From Microbacterium sp. 4R-513 (GTDB taxonomy: Bacteria; Actinomycetota; Actinomycetes; Actinomycetales; Microbacteriaceae), in the NCBI RefSeq assembly GCF_011046485.1, contig NZ_CP049256.1, positions 1,178,001-1,242,000 on the forward strand: 64,000 nt of DNA, written 5' to 3'. The stretch's first letter is position 1. The number at the start of each line of letters is the position of its first letter. A model generated the notes under the pieces. It saw nothing but the letters and a program-made list of their open reading frames with translations. It had not been told where the DNA came from and made no database searches. Both the position numbers and the translations under genes were made by a program. This document shows positions 7,092 through 18,041 of this stretch, in pieces.

Positions 7092-10000
7092 TCACGTCGT
7101 CGACCTGTTGCGGCGGCGGCGGACGACGAGGAGTGCGAGTCCCAACGCCGCGAGCCCGGCCCCCAGCGGTGGCAGCCATGCCGCGAGCGCGCCGCCCGTC
7201 ACCGGCAGGGGCGGCGTCGGCGACGGAGTCGAGGAGATCCGAACGCTGTCGGATGCCTCGGTCCCGCGATCGGTGGTCACTGTGGCCGTGTTGTCCAGGG
7301 TTCCGCGTGCGACGTCAGCGCCCGTCAGCGCGTAGGTCGCCGTCGCCGTCGCAGCCTCGCCCGGCGCGAGCACACCGGGCTGTCCCGGCCAGGTGTAGGC
7401 GATCTGCGACAGTCCCGGCATGGGATCGGCGATCTCGACGCCCGTCTGCGTGACATTGCCGGTGTTGGTCACCGCGAAGGAGAAGGTGACCACGTCGCCC
7501 GCCGCCCACCTGGCATCGGCCGCGGTCGCCGTCTTCCGCAGCGCGATCCCCGGCTGCTGGAAGAGGAGGACCAGCGCGGAGTCCGAGCCGGTGACGGATT
7601 CTTCACCGGGGGTCCGTCCGGTCGCCGTGGCCAGGTTGGGGCGCTGCCCCGCGTCGATGTCGGCCTGCGTCACGGCATAGGTCGCGGTGGCCGTCACGAC
7701 GTCTCCCGGTGCCAGCGTGCCCTCCACGCCCGGCCAGGAGTAGACGAGCGGCGAGAGCCCGGGGAGGGGATCGGCGATCAGCACGCCGCTCAGCGTGACG
7801 TTGCCGTCGTTGGTCGCTGAGAACGAATACTCGATCACATCGCCGACCTCTGTCGGATCGGCGGCGGGGTCGAGCACGGCGGTCTTCTCGAGCGTCAGCA
7901 CGGGGGCGGGCGGCAGCACGACCGCGGCGGTCGCGGAGTCGCTCGTCTCGACCTCGTCCGGCCCGAGACCCGCCGTGCGGGCGGTGTTGGTGAGGCTGCC
8001 GCGATCGATGTCGGCCTGCGTCAGTTCGTAGGTGGCCGTCGCGGTGAGCACCTGGAGCGGAGCGAGGATGCCCTCGGCGCCCGGCCACGTGAGCTCGAGC
8101 GCCGACAGACCCGGCATCGGATCGACCAGCACGACGTCGTGAAGCGTGACGTCCCCGGTGTTCGTCACCTGGAACTCGTACTCCACGACGTCTCCCGCGG
8201 CGACCGTGTCGCCCTGGGGCGTCAGCGTCGGTGTCTTGACGAGCTGAAGACCGGAGGTCGCCGGAGTAGTGATCGTCGCGGTGTCGTCATCCGAGACGTC
8301 CGGCCCCGTGGGCGGGGTTCCGGTGGCGGTGGCCGTATTGCTGACGCCCGCCAGGCCGTCGACGTCATCCTGGGTCACGACGTAGGTCGCCGTCGCGGTG
8401 ACGAACTGGCCCGGGGCGAGGACCCCCGGTGTTCCCGGCCACGTGCCGTACGCGATCTCCGACAGCCCCGGAAGCGGGTCAGTGACCTCGACGTCGGTGA
8501 GGGTGACGTTCCCGGTGTTGCGCACTGTGAATCCGTAGAGGAGGGTGTCGCCGGCGCGGCCCGCGGTGCCGGGCTCGTAGTCCACCTGCTTCACGACCTC
8601 GATGGCCGGCGCGGACGGGATCAGGACCGTGGCGGAGCCGTCATCCGAGACGTCGACGCCGCCCGGTGTCCGGCCGGCCGCAGTCGCCGTATTGACGATC
8701 CGGCCGGCATCGGCATCCTGAACCGTCGTCGTGTAGGTCGCGGTGGCGACCGCCTCCTGACCCGAAGCGAGCACTCCCTCGTCGCCGGGCCACGTGATCT
8801 GCAGCGCCGGGAGCCCGGGCAGCGGGTCGGTGATCGTGACGTCCTCCACGGTCACGGGACCGTCGTTGAGGACACGGATCGTATAGACGACGGATGCCCC
8901 GGCGGCGACGACCGTCGTCGGCGCGGCCTCCTTCGTCACCGTGAGGTGAGGCACTGCGCTGCTGGTGACGGTCCACGTCGCATCGTCGCCGACTGCGGCT
9001 CCTGCGGGCGGCGTCCCTTCGGCAGTCGCCGAGTTGTCGACGTGTCCCTGATCCAGATCGTCCTGCGTGATCGAGTAGGTGGCGACCGCCTCGACATCCT
9101 CTCCCGGCTGCAGCACGCCCGGAGCACCCGGCCAAGTGTAGACGAGGGCGGAGAGCCCGGGCAGGGGGTCGTCGATCGTGACACCGGTCAGCGTGACGTC
9201 GCCCGTGTTCGACGCCGTGAACCGGTACTCGACGGTGTCGCCGACGGCTGCGAAGGTGTCCTCGGCGGACGTCTTGGTCAGCGTCAGCGCGGGTGCCGTC
9301 ACGACCGCATCCACGTCGTCGTCTTCACCGGTCAGGGTCGCGTCGGTGATCGCCGGATCGGGAGCGCTCACCTGGGCGGTGTTGGCGATCTCGGAAGTCG
9401 CGATCGTGGGGAGCACGCGCACGCTGAGGATGACGGTCTGGTCGGCCCCACCGGGGAGATCGGGAAGGGACCACACGACCGTGCCATCCGTCTCGACGCC
9501 GCCGTCGGACGCCGAGACGAACTCGACGCCCGCGGGCAGCTCGTCGGTCAGCGTCGCGCCGGTTATCGTCTCGAAGTCGAGCGGATTGTCGATCGTGATG
9601 GTGTACGTGAGCACGTCGCCCGGCGAGGCGGTGGTCACGCCGTCGTCCTTTGCCACGCCTATGCCGCCGGCCGGCGGGGTCGGCACGACCTGCATTTCGG
9701 CGTCGTTGTTCTCGGGAACCGTGTCGAACATGCGGCCCGACACGATCGCCGGAATCGTCATCGGCGCGAGCGTCGTCGCGATGACGGGGATGTCGAGCGG
9801 GACGGGCACACCGAGCAGCAGCGGCCCGTTGGATGTGCACGACAGGGTCGCGGGACCGACGGCGGTTCCGAAGACGGGGTTGCCATCGGCATCCGTCGCG
9901 GTGCACGTCCAGCCGGCGGGGGTCAGCGAGGTGACGACGAGGCCGGCGGGGATGTCGCCGAGGGCGACCGTGCCGATCGTCGATGCGGCGCCGCCGTTGT

Positions 10001-13000
10001 TGGTGACGGTCCACGGGAGGACTCCCGGCCGACCCTGCTGCACGCGCGGGGTGCCGGCCACGATCTGCAGATCCGTCTCTTCGATGGAGGCGCACACCGG
10101 CGCCGGCTCCGAGACGAGGGAGAGTCCGGTCACCCGCACGGCGAACGAGTTGCACGCCACCGCTCCGAAGCCGGGCGCACCTTCGACCGCCGCCGTGTAC
10201 TGCATCGAGAACGACTGGCCCGCGGGAAGCGGGCCCGGCTTCGCCAGCCGAATCGCTTGAGCGCCGGACGGCGTCGGGCTCCAGTCGTCCACGCAGTTCT
10301 GCACGGTGGCGTCCACCTCGGGGCGGCAGGGCTGGGTGGCGCCGGAATAGGTCGCGGTCGCACCGTTCGTCGGCCCGGTGACCGACTCCACCGTCTCGCG
10401 GAACGTCGAGCCGCGCGCGATGCCCCCAGTGGCGTCGCTCGTGCCGGTGTCGCCCGGGTACGGAAGGATGTCGTATCCGACGACGTCGCTGAGCGTGCTG
10501 TTGCCGATGTTGGTCACGGTGAGGCGGTAGCGGATGGAGTCGGAGTTCGGCGGCACGCCGACGTAGTTGTCGGGGTCCGCGAACCACTGGCAGCCGTCCG
10601 GCTGCGAGGCATCCGGCAGGCAGATCTCCTTGAGGACCTGCAGCGCCGCGACAGCGGCCACGGGCACTGCCGCCAGCGGCGCGGCCTCGCTGAACCGCAG
10701 GGTCGCGGGGTTGCCGTCGATGTCGGGCGTGTCGGTGAACTCGAGCGTGAAGATGTCGGCGGTCTGCACGTCGCCGGTGTTGCCGACGAACGCGCGCCAC
10801 TGCCCCGACGTGCCTGCGGCGACCGTCGCGTCGGGTCGCGCGATGACCCGCATGCAGGGCAGGGTCTGGTTCATGCCGAAGGTGATCCCCGCGGGCCACG
10901 CCGCGACGGCGACCTGCCGAGCCACTCCGCCCACGACCGCCGTCCGGTAGACGAAGCTCACGCCGTCGGGCACCGAGCCGGCCGGGAATGACGCGGAGCC
11001 CGGCGTGATGGTCCAGCCAACAGGAGCCATGAAGACGTACTCCGGTGTGAACGGAACGTGATCCGCCGCGACGTTGGTCGTCGTGCCGCAGACGCTGAAC
11101 GTCACGTCCGTCGTGGGGGTCGCCGACGAGGCTCCGCCGGCGATCGTCGGTGTGGTCGTGGAGGCGGTGATCGTCGGCGGAAGACCGATCAGGTGGATGG
11201 TCGATGTGCCCGAGCCGCTCTGTGCGCCGAGACCCGAGACCTCGTAGTCCAGCGTCCCGTTGAACGTGTTCGTGGTGTAGGTGTTGCGGGCGGCGTTCGT
11301 CGGGATCCGGCCCTGGAAGTAGACCTCGAGCTGCCGGGATGCATTCGTCGTTTCGAAGACGTTCGCCCCGTCGAGCCGGGGGGCCTGTGACGGTGGCCGC
11401 GATGATGCGGCGCCCCGCTGGCGCGTTGTAGTTGTTGCCGGAGTAGTCGACGATCGATCCGTCATCCAGTGTGACCTGGGCGGTGAACTGCACATTCTGC
11501 GTCAGTGTGCCGCTCGCGATCGCGGGCGGCGGACTGCCCACACGGATGCCGGCGATGATCTGCGTGATCGGCATGTCGGGGTTGTCGCCCAGGGCGGTGT
11601 CGACGACCCTCGGGACCGCGGGTGCACTGCCCGTGTTCGCGACGACAGCGTTCCAGCGGAGGATGCGGTCCGACTCACCGGCCGCGGGGACGGGTACGTC
11701 GATGTTCTGCCCCATGAACCGCGATGCGCCCAGAGGGTTGGTCAGGAACGTGTCGGCGTACTTGAAGAACACGCTGCGCGCGAACGGTGCGATCAGTTGC
11801 ACGGTGTGCGGCGGGATGGTGAGCGGGGTCGCCGCGAACTCGGGATTGCTCGGCCAGGTCATGACCGCGGACGCCGTGTTGGTCCGGCGCGCGCCGGGAG
11901 TGGCATCCGGTGACACCGCGTAGCGGTACTGCACCGTGAAGTCGGTGCGGAAGTTCTGCTCGGGGATCTGGTTAGGCGCCGGAAGGACGGGAGAGGTCAC
12001 CGTCGACGTCGCGAACCGGAAGCCGGCCGGGGCGGTCACCGTGGTCGTCGCGGTGCCCGACTGGGTCTCCGCGCCGTTCGTGGCCGTCCAGGCGATCGTC
12101 GATCCGGTCGGAGCGAGGATCTGGTAGACCGGCAGGTCCTGAAGATCGAGAGTGTTGTCGGTCACGACGGCGACACCCGGGATGTTCGCCGTGTTCGCGA
12201 CGGTGACCTGCCACTCCTTGAGATTCGTTCCCGCGGTCGGGATCACGACGGGCGAGACCGTGTTGTTCTCGAGGCGGGTCGCGCCGTCCATCGTCGAGAT
12301 CTTGCCGCGCTGCTCGGCGCGCGGGAACGGGTCGGCGCACCGGAGCGAGAACGGACCGGTGGCCGCGAGCGTCGCGGACCGCGTCGGCCCGGGGGTGCCC
12401 GGCATGCTGATGTACGTCACATCGACCCGGCCGGTCGGGCCGTTGAACTGCGTCGTGAAGTTGCACGGCTGTCCGGGCGGCGCCACGTTGGCGCGCGGGA
12501 AGGTGATCGTGACGTTCCTCGTCGGATTCCACCCGCCCTGCGAGGTGTCGCCCGTCGCGGCCCACGGCGGTCCCTGCCACGTCAGGACGAGTCCGGTCGT
12601 CGTGCTGCCCGATACTGCGGGGCTGCCCACGGCAGACACCAGCTCGGCTCCCGGCGGGAGCTGATGGGTCACGGTGTACCCGCTTGCGCACACGCGGTCC
12701 ACGCTCCCGCACCCGGTCGCCATCGCGACGTTGTACGAGATGTTGGTGTCAGTCGCGAAGAAGCCGCTCGCGGGCGCGGCGAGGTTGGTCGTGAGGATCG
12801 GCGTGGTCGGCGGGTCGATGTGCCACGTCACGGGCGCCGACGTCGCCACGGTCTCGGCTGCGGCCGTGAGGGCGGTGCCGCGCACGGTGGCGGTGATCGG
12901 GAACCCATCGGGGAAGTTCTGCGTCGAGGAGCTGACGCGGCCCCCCACCGAGACGCCGGCGGCGGCCGGCCAGCCGTACTCGACGGTGAACTGCCCGTTG

Positions 13001-13440
13001 ACCCCGGCATTCAGATCACCGAGGGCGATCGTGTACCCCGCCGCCGCCGAGCCAGAGATCGATCCCCCGGTGGGCGGCGGAATGAATCCGGTCTGCTGCT
13101 CCAGCAGCCGGTATGCCCCGTAATTCGGATCCAGCGCCATGGGGTCGAACTTCACCGCCGCGTTGTCGCAGAGCTCGGTGAGGCACGAGAAGTCCACGCG
13201 GAACGCGATCCGCCGGGGACTCTGGGTCGCGTTGATCGTGGTGATCGGCGTCCCCGTCGAAGGATCGACCGCGACGACGGTCACCAGCAGCTGAGCCTCC
13301 TGCGCCTGGGCGGGCGCCGCGTCGATGCTGATGCCGGTGATGACGGTCAGGCCGACGGTGAGGATCATCACGACGAGCCGTCGCAGGCGCTCGTGTCTGG
13401 TCTCGCGCGCGGACGACTTTTCGGCTGCGGTGCTTCGCAT
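7092..13440 (-). CDS. Giant LPXTG-anchored DUF11-repeat surface protein, frame broken at a C6 tract
   Basis: If one base is removed from the run at 11378-11383 the two frames join into a single protein of about 2115 aa. The ATG at 13440 has a strong GAGGAGAG ribosome site 8 bases upstream. Order: basic N-terminus and signal peptide (cleavage expected after AQA near residue 45), about 1,300 residues of beta-rich extracellular sequence with SpaA/DUF11-like blocks, one DUF11 unit, six tandem repeats of about 115 aa, then a Thr/Pro linker, LPVTGG, a hydrophobic helix and an Arg-rich tail. This is a classic sortase substrate. A class E sortase is encoded 11 kb away. As written, the product stops or changes frame after about 685 residues. 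Likely role: adhesion or surface display. Confidence 0.8.
7224..9296 (-). repeat. Six tandem DUF11-like protein repeats (about 345 bp each)
   Basis: Six units of about 115 codons, each with a Lys-Thr/Lys start, a GDxVxYxFxVxNTGxVTL core, DPLPGLS or DPMPGLS, a TWPG turn, a GxLAPG strand and an NTATA end. Units are clearly divergent (no long exact repeats), so this is an old internal amplification. The block lies just before the sortase signal, as a stalk. Confidence 0.85.
11378..11383 (-). other. C6 homopolymer at the frameshift in the surface-protein gene
   Basis: Six C on the coding strand. With five, the frame runs on from ATVTGP directly into RLDGANVFE; with six, the upstream frame reads into Arg-rich out-of-frame sequence. 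Either a sequencing/assembly error or a slippable tract. Confidence 0.75.
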
Positions 13441-13673
13441 CGGCGCTTCTCTCCTCGGCGTGGCCGGAGTCACGTGGATGCACCGCTACGAAACCTTGCT
13501 CGAACCCGCCCCCGCGATGCCACCCCCGTGGCATTGGTTCGAGGTCAGCAAACCAGTGGATGCGCCCGCACACCAGGTGATGTGTCGCGATGTCGCACAA
13601 ATCGGGTGAGTGCGACCCGGTTGCGACCGACTCGTCGCCCCCAAGAAGGGATTCGCAGCAGCCCCTCACGTAG

Positions 13674-13713
13674 AAACGAGAAACGCGGCCCCGGGGGGCC
13701 GCGTCTCTCGTTC
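13674..13713 (-). terminator. Terminator downstream of tRNA-Leu
   Basis: A long inverted repeat with arms ACGAGAGACGCGGCC-like and GGCCGCGTTTCTCGT, ending in a short T-stretch on the minus strand immediately after the tRNA 3' end. The hairpin is almost symmetric and could also act on plus-strand transcripts. Confidence 0.75.
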
Positions 13714-13714
13714 G

Positions 13715-13798
13715 TGCGCGAGGGGGGAGTTGAACCCCCACGCCCTTTCGGGCACTGGCACCTGAAGCCAGCGCGTCTGCCTATTCCGCCACTCGCGC
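13715..13798 (-). tRNA. tRNA-Leu (anticodon CAG)
   Basis: 84 nt, with a 7-bp acceptor stem (GCGCGAG/CTCGCGC), discriminator A, the long variable arm of a type II tRNA (GCCCGAAAGGGC) and a CTGGC/GCCAG anticodon stem presenting CAG, which reads CUG. CCA is not encoded. It lies upstream of fhaA, the same place as in mycobacterial genomes. The gap from here to the surface-protein start (13441-13673) holds the terminator and nothing else recognised. Confidence 0.95.
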
Positions 13799-13959
13799 GA
13801 ACCGCAGCATTCGAAGACACCGCGGATCAACTTCCCGAGGATATCACGGCGCCCGGAGCCGCCCGAATCGACCCCGTCGACGGGGCGGGGATCGAGGCGG
13901 AAGCGACCCGCGCGCCATCCCCAGACCTCCCCGAACACGGACATCTCAGGGTCGATGAT

Positions 13960-13965
13960 TAGCAT
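13960..13965 (+). promoter_or_regulatory. Possible -10 element of the fhaA-pknB operon
   Basis: TAGCAT lies 32 bases before the fhaA GTG; the start at 13998 also has GAGGAG 4 bases upstream, so this message would have a leader. Confidence 0.35.
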
Positions 13966-13997
13966 GTACGGACCGGCCAGCCTGCCTGAGGAGTCGT

Positions 13998-14745
13998 GTG
14001 GGACTACTTGACAGCTTCGAGAAGGGACTCGAGCGCGCTGTGAACAGCGCGTTCGCGAAGACCTTCCGCAGCGGCATCCAGCCTGTCGAGATCGCGTCCG
14101 CCCTGCGGAGCGAACTCGACAAGAAGGCTGCCGTCGTCAGCCGCGACCGCATCCTCGCGCCGCATTCGTTCGAGGTGCGCCTCTCGCCCTCCGACGACGA
14201 CCGCATGCAGACGATCGGCCCGGCCTTGGCCGACGAGCTCGACTCGCTCGTGAAGAAGCACGCCAAGGCCCAGGGCTACAGCTTCGCGGGTCCGGTCACA
14301 ATCACGCTCGTCCGCGACGAGCAGCTGTCGACCGGCACGCTGCGCGTCGAGTCGTCGTCGGCGGAAGGCCGTGTCGTGTGGCGCGGAGTCGTCGACGTGG
14401 AGGGGCGGCGGCATCCGCTCACCAAATCGCGCACCGTCATCGGACGCGGCAGCGATGCCGACATCACGATCTCGGACGCCGGCACGAGCCGCAAGCACGT
14501 CGAGGTCCTCTGGGACGGCGAGCGCGCGATGGTCCGCGACATGAACTCGACGAACGGCACAATGCTGAACGGCCGCAAGGTCACCGAGGCCGCCCTGCCG
14601 CCCGATTCCACCATCACGATCGGCCGTACCGATATCGTGTTCCGCGTCGTGGCACAGGCCGCGCCGCCCAAGCCCCCCGAAGCCGCCCATGCCCGCCGAC
14701 GTCACTCGTGCGTTCGACGTGCGCGAAGGAGGACCCCTGCCGTGA
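13998..14745 (+). CDS. fhaA: FhaA: DUF3662 and FHA-domain protein (frame joined to fhaB by an extra C)
   Basis: With one C removed from the run at 14673-14678 the gene is 248 aa and stops at TGA 14743-14745, overlapping the fhaB GTG. As written, the frame instead runs on through fhaB. Domains: DUF3662 (about residues 1-115), then an FHA domain (about 140-225) with GRGSDADI, S-x-x-H (SRKH) and NSTNGT phosphothreonine-binding motifs. In mycobacteria FhaA binds phosphorylated MviN/MurJ and controls late peptidoglycan synthesis; murJ is at 52.8-54.4 kb. First gene of the fha-pstP-rodA-pbpA-pkn operon. Confidence 0.85.
14673..14678 (+). other. C6 homopolymer causing apparent fhaA-fhaB fusion
   Basis: Deleting one C restores the Pro/Lys/Met tail of FhaA and a stop that overlaps the fhaB start in the usual GTGA fashion. 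The as-written readthrough gives an improbable Arg/His-rich linker between the two proteins. Confidence 0.8.
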
Positions 14746-15275
14746 GCGAGCTGACGCTCCTCCTCCTGCGCATCGGCTTCCTCGTGCTGCTGTGGGCGTT
14801 CGTGTTCGCCGTCGTCTACTCCCTGCGCGCCGACCTCTTCGGCGTGAAGGTGCGACGGATGCCGGAGCCCCAGGCCGCGGCCGTGCCGGCAGCGGCGCAG
14901 ACGGCCGGCGCGTCCGCCCCGACGGCGGCCGCTCCCTCGGTCAAGCCCGCGCCGCCGGTCAAGGGGGGCAAGGCGACCACTGAGACCGTTTCGCGCATCG
15001 TCATCACGAGCGGTCCCAAGGCGGGCCTCGAGCTCCCTCTCGGCACCGAGCCGCTGACGATCGGACGCTCGAGCGAGTCCGGGCTCGTCGTCCGCGACGA
15101 CTACACCTCGAGCCACCACGCCCGGCTGCTGCTGTGGGGCGACCAGTGGATGATCCAGGACCTCGACTCGACCAACGGCACGTGGCACGACGGCGTCCGC
15201 GTGACGGCTCCCGTCCCGGTCGTCGTCGGCGCCCCCATCAAGGTCGGGGCGACGACGTTCGAGCTGCGGAAGTAG
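14742..15275 (+). CDS. fhaB: FhaB/FipA-type FHA-domain membrane protein
   Basis: 177 aa from the GTG at 14742, chosen because AAGGAGGA lies 8 bases upstream and the fhaA stop overlaps. One N-terminal transmembrane helix (about residues 4-24), an Ala/Pro-rich linker, then an FHA domain (about 85-177) with GRSSESGL, SSHHA and DLDSTNGT. The FHA domain reads phosphothreonine marks laid down by PknA/PknB and links them to division and wall-growth proteins (family knowledge). The PP2C phosphatase that removes those marks starts 18 bases downstream. Confidence 0.9.
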   Translation: MSELTLLLLRIGFLVLLWAFVFAVVYSLRADLFGVKVRRMPEPQAAAVPAAAQTAGASAPTAAAPSVKPAPPVKGGKATTETVSRIVITSGPKAGLELPLGTEPLTIGRSSESGLVVRDDYTSSHHARLLLWGDQWMIQDLDSTNGTWHDGVRVTAPVPVVVGAPIKVGATTFELRK

Positions 15276-15293
15276 CGGGCGGCCCACCTGCAT

Positions 15294-16538
15294 ATGGTCT
15301 TCCAAGGCTCGAGCGCCGCGATCTCGCACACCGGCAAGGTGCGCTCCAACAACCAGGACTCCGGCTATGCCGGTTCGAACCTGTTCGCCGTGGCCGACGG
15401 CATGGGCGGCCACGCCGGCGGCGATGTCGCCTCGAGCCTCGCGATCGCCCGGCTGGAGTCGCTCGATCAGCCGTACGAGTCGACCTCCCAGGCCGAGCGC
15501 GCACTTCGGGACGCGATCTCGGATGCCGCGGCCGAGCTCATCGAGACGGTCCGGCTCCGCCCCGAGCTCGCGGGCATGGGCACGACCGTCAGCGCGCTCG
15601 TCATGGTCGACCAGTACGCCGTCATCGCCCACATCGGCGACTCCCGTATCTACCTGTACCGCGACGAGACGCTGACGCAGATCACGACCGACCACACGTT
15701 CGTCCAGCGGCTCGTGGACTCGGGCCGCATCACGCCCGAAGAGGCTCGGTACCACCCCCGTCGCTCCGTGCTCATGCGCGTGCTCGGCGACATGGACGCC
15801 GACCCCGAGGTCGACACGTTCATCATGCCGACCCAGGCCGGCGACCGGTGGCTGCTGTGCTCGGACGGTCTTTCCGGAGTCGTCGACGACACGCACACCG
15901 CGAAGTCGCTCTCGATGGGCCTCCCGCCCGGCCGCACGGCCGACAACCTCCTGAAGCAGGCGCTCGACGGCGGTGCCCCCGACAACGTCACGATCGTCCT
16001 CGTCGACGTCGGCGGGCAGCATCCCCTCTTCTCCGGCACGGCGACGATCGTCGGGTCGGCCTCGAACCCGATCGGCATCGAAGTGCCGGCCGCACGCTCG
16101 GGCCGTGGCGGCGGAGGCTGGCTGCACCCCGCCCGCACGGCGGCGAACGAGCCGACCCACTTCGAGCCCGCGCCCGAGTTCCTCGAGGAGCTCATCGAGG
16201 AGGACCGCCGGCGCGCCCGGCGTCGCAGCATCGGCTGGATCGTCGGGGTGGTCCTCGCGCTCGCACTCATCGTGGCCGGCCTCGTGCTCGCCTACCAGTG
16301 GACACAGACCCGCTACTTCGTGGGCGCCGACGAAGACACCGTCGTGATCTTCCAGGGCATCCAGCAGGACATCGGCCCCATCTCGCTCTCGACGCCCTAC
16401 CAGGACACCGGCATCCCTCTCGACGACCTGTCGCAGTTCGCGCGCTCGACCGTCGAGCAGACCATCTCGGCGTCCTCGCTCGCCGACGCGCAGCGCATCG
16501 TGGCGAGCCTCGCCGACTCGGCGGGAGGCAGCCGATGA
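15294..16538 (+). CDS. pstP: PP2C-family Ser/Thr protein phosphatase PstP
   Basis: 414 aa. The N-terminal PP2C domain (about residues 5-235) shows the metal-binding motifs NNQDSG, ADGMGGH, GDSRIYLYR and the late DNVTIVLVD. A transmembrane helix at about 312-335 is followed by an extracellular tail, as in mycobacterial PstP. It dephosphorylates PknA, PknB and their targets. The ATG lacks a good ribosome site, so it probably depends on translation of fhaB upstream. Its stop overlaps the rodA ATG (ATGA). Confidence 0.92.
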   Translation: MVFQGSSAAISHTGKVRSNNQDSGYAGSNLFAVADGMGGHAGGDVASSLAIARLESLDQPYESTSQAERALRDAISDAAAELIETVRLRPELAGMGTTVSALVMVDQYAVIAHIGDSRIYLYRDETLTQITTDHTFVQRLVDSGRITPEEARYHPRRSVLMRVLGDMDADPEVDTFIMPTQAGDRWLLCSDGLSGVVDDTHTAKSLSMGLPPGRTADNLLKQALDGGAPDNVTIVLVDVGGQHPLFSGTATIVGSASNPIGIEVPAARSGRGGGGWLHPARTAANEPTHFEPAPEFLEELIEEDRRRARRRSIGWIVGVVLALALIVAGLVLAYQWTQTRYFVGADEDTVVIFQGIQQDIGPISLSTPYQDTGIPLDDLSQFARSTVEQTISASSLADAQRIVASLADSAGGSR

Positions 16539-17971
16539 GCACCGGAAGCCCCACGGCCCGCAACGCGGCCCGGACCCCGCCCGCCGGCATCCCGACGGCG
16601 TCCGTCAGCACCGACACCGCCGTCGTGCGGGCGCTCCGGCGCATCCGGGTGCCGCAGACGCAGCGCAACCGGGAGCTGGTGCTGCTCATCTTCGCGTTCG
16701 TCATCAACGCTTCCGCGGTCGCGCTCGTGCAGCTCGGCGCGATCGGGTCGATCGACGGTCTCTTCCTCGTCTACTGCGGGGGTCTCACGGCCCTCGTACT
16801 GGCGCTGCACATCGTGCTCCGCCTGCAGGCCCGCGACGCCGACCCGTTCGTCGTGCCGATCGCCACGCTGCTCACCGGCCTCGGCCTCGCGATGATCTAT
16901 CGGATCGACATCGCCAAGAAGCTCCACGGGTGGGATGCCTTCTCGACGCGTCAGCTCGCCTGGGCGGGCATCGCCCTGATCGGCGCCATCCTCGTCGTGG
17001 TGCTGCTGCGCAATTACCGCGTGCTCTTCCGCTACACCTACGTCGCGGGCTTCGTCGGTCTGCTCCTGCTGGTGCTGCCGATCATCCCCGGGCTCGGCGC
17101 CGACGCCAACGCCGATGTCTGGGTCGACCTCGGCATCTTCAGCTTCCAGCCCGGTGAGCTCGCCAAGATCGCCCTCGCGATCTTCTTCGCCGGCTACCTC
17201 GTGCGCACCCGCGAGTCGCTCACGTCGGTGGGCACGCGCTTCCTCGGCATCACGTGGCCGCGCGCCCGTGAGCTGGGCCCGCTGCTGGTCATCTGGCTCG
17301 TCTCGCTCGGCATCATCGTGCTCCAGCGCGACCTCGGCACCGGCCTTCTCATCTTCGGCATGTTCGTCGCGATGCTCTACGTCGCGACCGGCAAGACGAG
17401 CTGGGTCGTGATCGGTGTCGCCCTCGCCGTGGCGGGCGCCTTCCTCGCTTCGCGCGTGCTCCCCTACGTGCAGGGCCGGTTCACCAACTGGCTGGATGCC
17501 TTCAACCCCGAGGTCATCGACGCCAACGGCGGCAGCTTCCAGCTCGTGCAGGGCATCTTCGGCCTCGCGCAGGGCGGCCTCATCGGCACGGGCCTCGGCC
17601 AGGGCCGTCCCTACATCACGCCGCTGTCGCAGAGCGACTACATCCTGCCGAGCCTCGGCGAGGAGCTCGGCCTCATCGGGGTCTTCGCAATCCTCTGCCT
17701 CTACATGGTCTTCGCGAGCCGCGGCATCCGCATCGGCCTGGCCGGACAGGACGACTTCGGCAAGCTCCTCGCGACCGGCCTGTCGTTCACGATCGCGCTG
17801 CAGGTCTTCATCATGGTCGGCGGCGTGACGCGCATCATCCCGCTCACGGGCCTCACGACGCCGTTCCTCACGGCGGGCGGCTCATCGCTCATCGCGAACT
17901 GGCTCATCGTGGCCCTGCTCCTGCGCATCTCGGACGCGGTCCGCAGCCGGCCCCGGGTGGTGATCGGCTAG
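16535..17971 (+). CDS. rodA: SEDS-family peptidoglycan glycosyltransferase RodA/FtsW
   Basis: 478 aa with about 12 transmembrane helices. SEDS hallmarks are visible: QRDLGTGLLIFGMF with the conserved Asp (about residues 264-278), the FQPGELAK loop and the PLTGLTTPFLTAGGSS signature near the C-terminus. SEDS proteins polymerise lipid II into glycan strands and work in a pair with a class B PBP, which is the next gene. Being in the pkn operon rather than in the dcw cluster argues for RodA (elongation) rather than FtsW. The ATG overlaps the pstP stop. Confidence 0.92.
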   Translation: MSTGSPTARNAARTPPAGIPTASVSTDTAVVRALRRIRVPQTQRNRELVLLIFAFVINASAVALVQLGAIGSIDGLFLVYCGGLTALVLALHIVLRLQARDADPFVVPIATLLTGLGLAMIYRIDIAKKLHGWDAFSTRQLAWAGIALIGAILVVVLLRNYRVLFRYTYVAGFVGLLLLVLPIIPGLGADANADVWVDLGIFSFQPGELAKIALAIFFAGYLVRTRESLTSVGTRFLGITWPRARELGPLLVIWLVSLGIIVLQRDLGTGLLIFGMFVAMLYVATGKTSWVVIGVALAVAGAFLASRVLPYVQGRFTNWLDAFNPEVIDANGGSFQLVQGIFGLAQGGLIGTGLGQGRPYITPLSQSDYILPSLGEELGLIGVFAILCLYMVFASRGIRIGLAGQDDFGKLLATGLSFTIALQVFIMVGGVTRIIPLTGLTTPFLTAGGSSLIANWLIVALLLRISDAVRSRPRVVIG

Positions 17972-18041
17972 CCATGACGACCCTTCGACAGGCGCAGGGA
18001 CCGGTGGGTGGCCGGCGTCTCCGCGAGAGCGGAGGTGCGTC

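Noticed and set aside
8139..10991. Plus-strand open frame of 950 codons
   Set aside because: Antisense shadow of the DUF11-repeat gene; Arg/Gly/Asp-rich, no domain, no ribosome site. High GC at third positions keeps the opposite frame open.
13722..13727. G6 run in tRNA-Leu as another indel
   Set aside because: All six bases are needed: five pair in the T stem and one belongs to the acceptor stem, so the tRNA is correct as written.
13998..15275. A genuine double-FHA fusion protein
   Set aside because: The join depends on a C6 run, the linker is implausible and the separate fhaB start has a strong ribosome site.
14004..16160. Minus-strand open frame of 718 codons
   Set aside because: Antisense to fhaA, fhaB and pstP, all of which have clear motifs.
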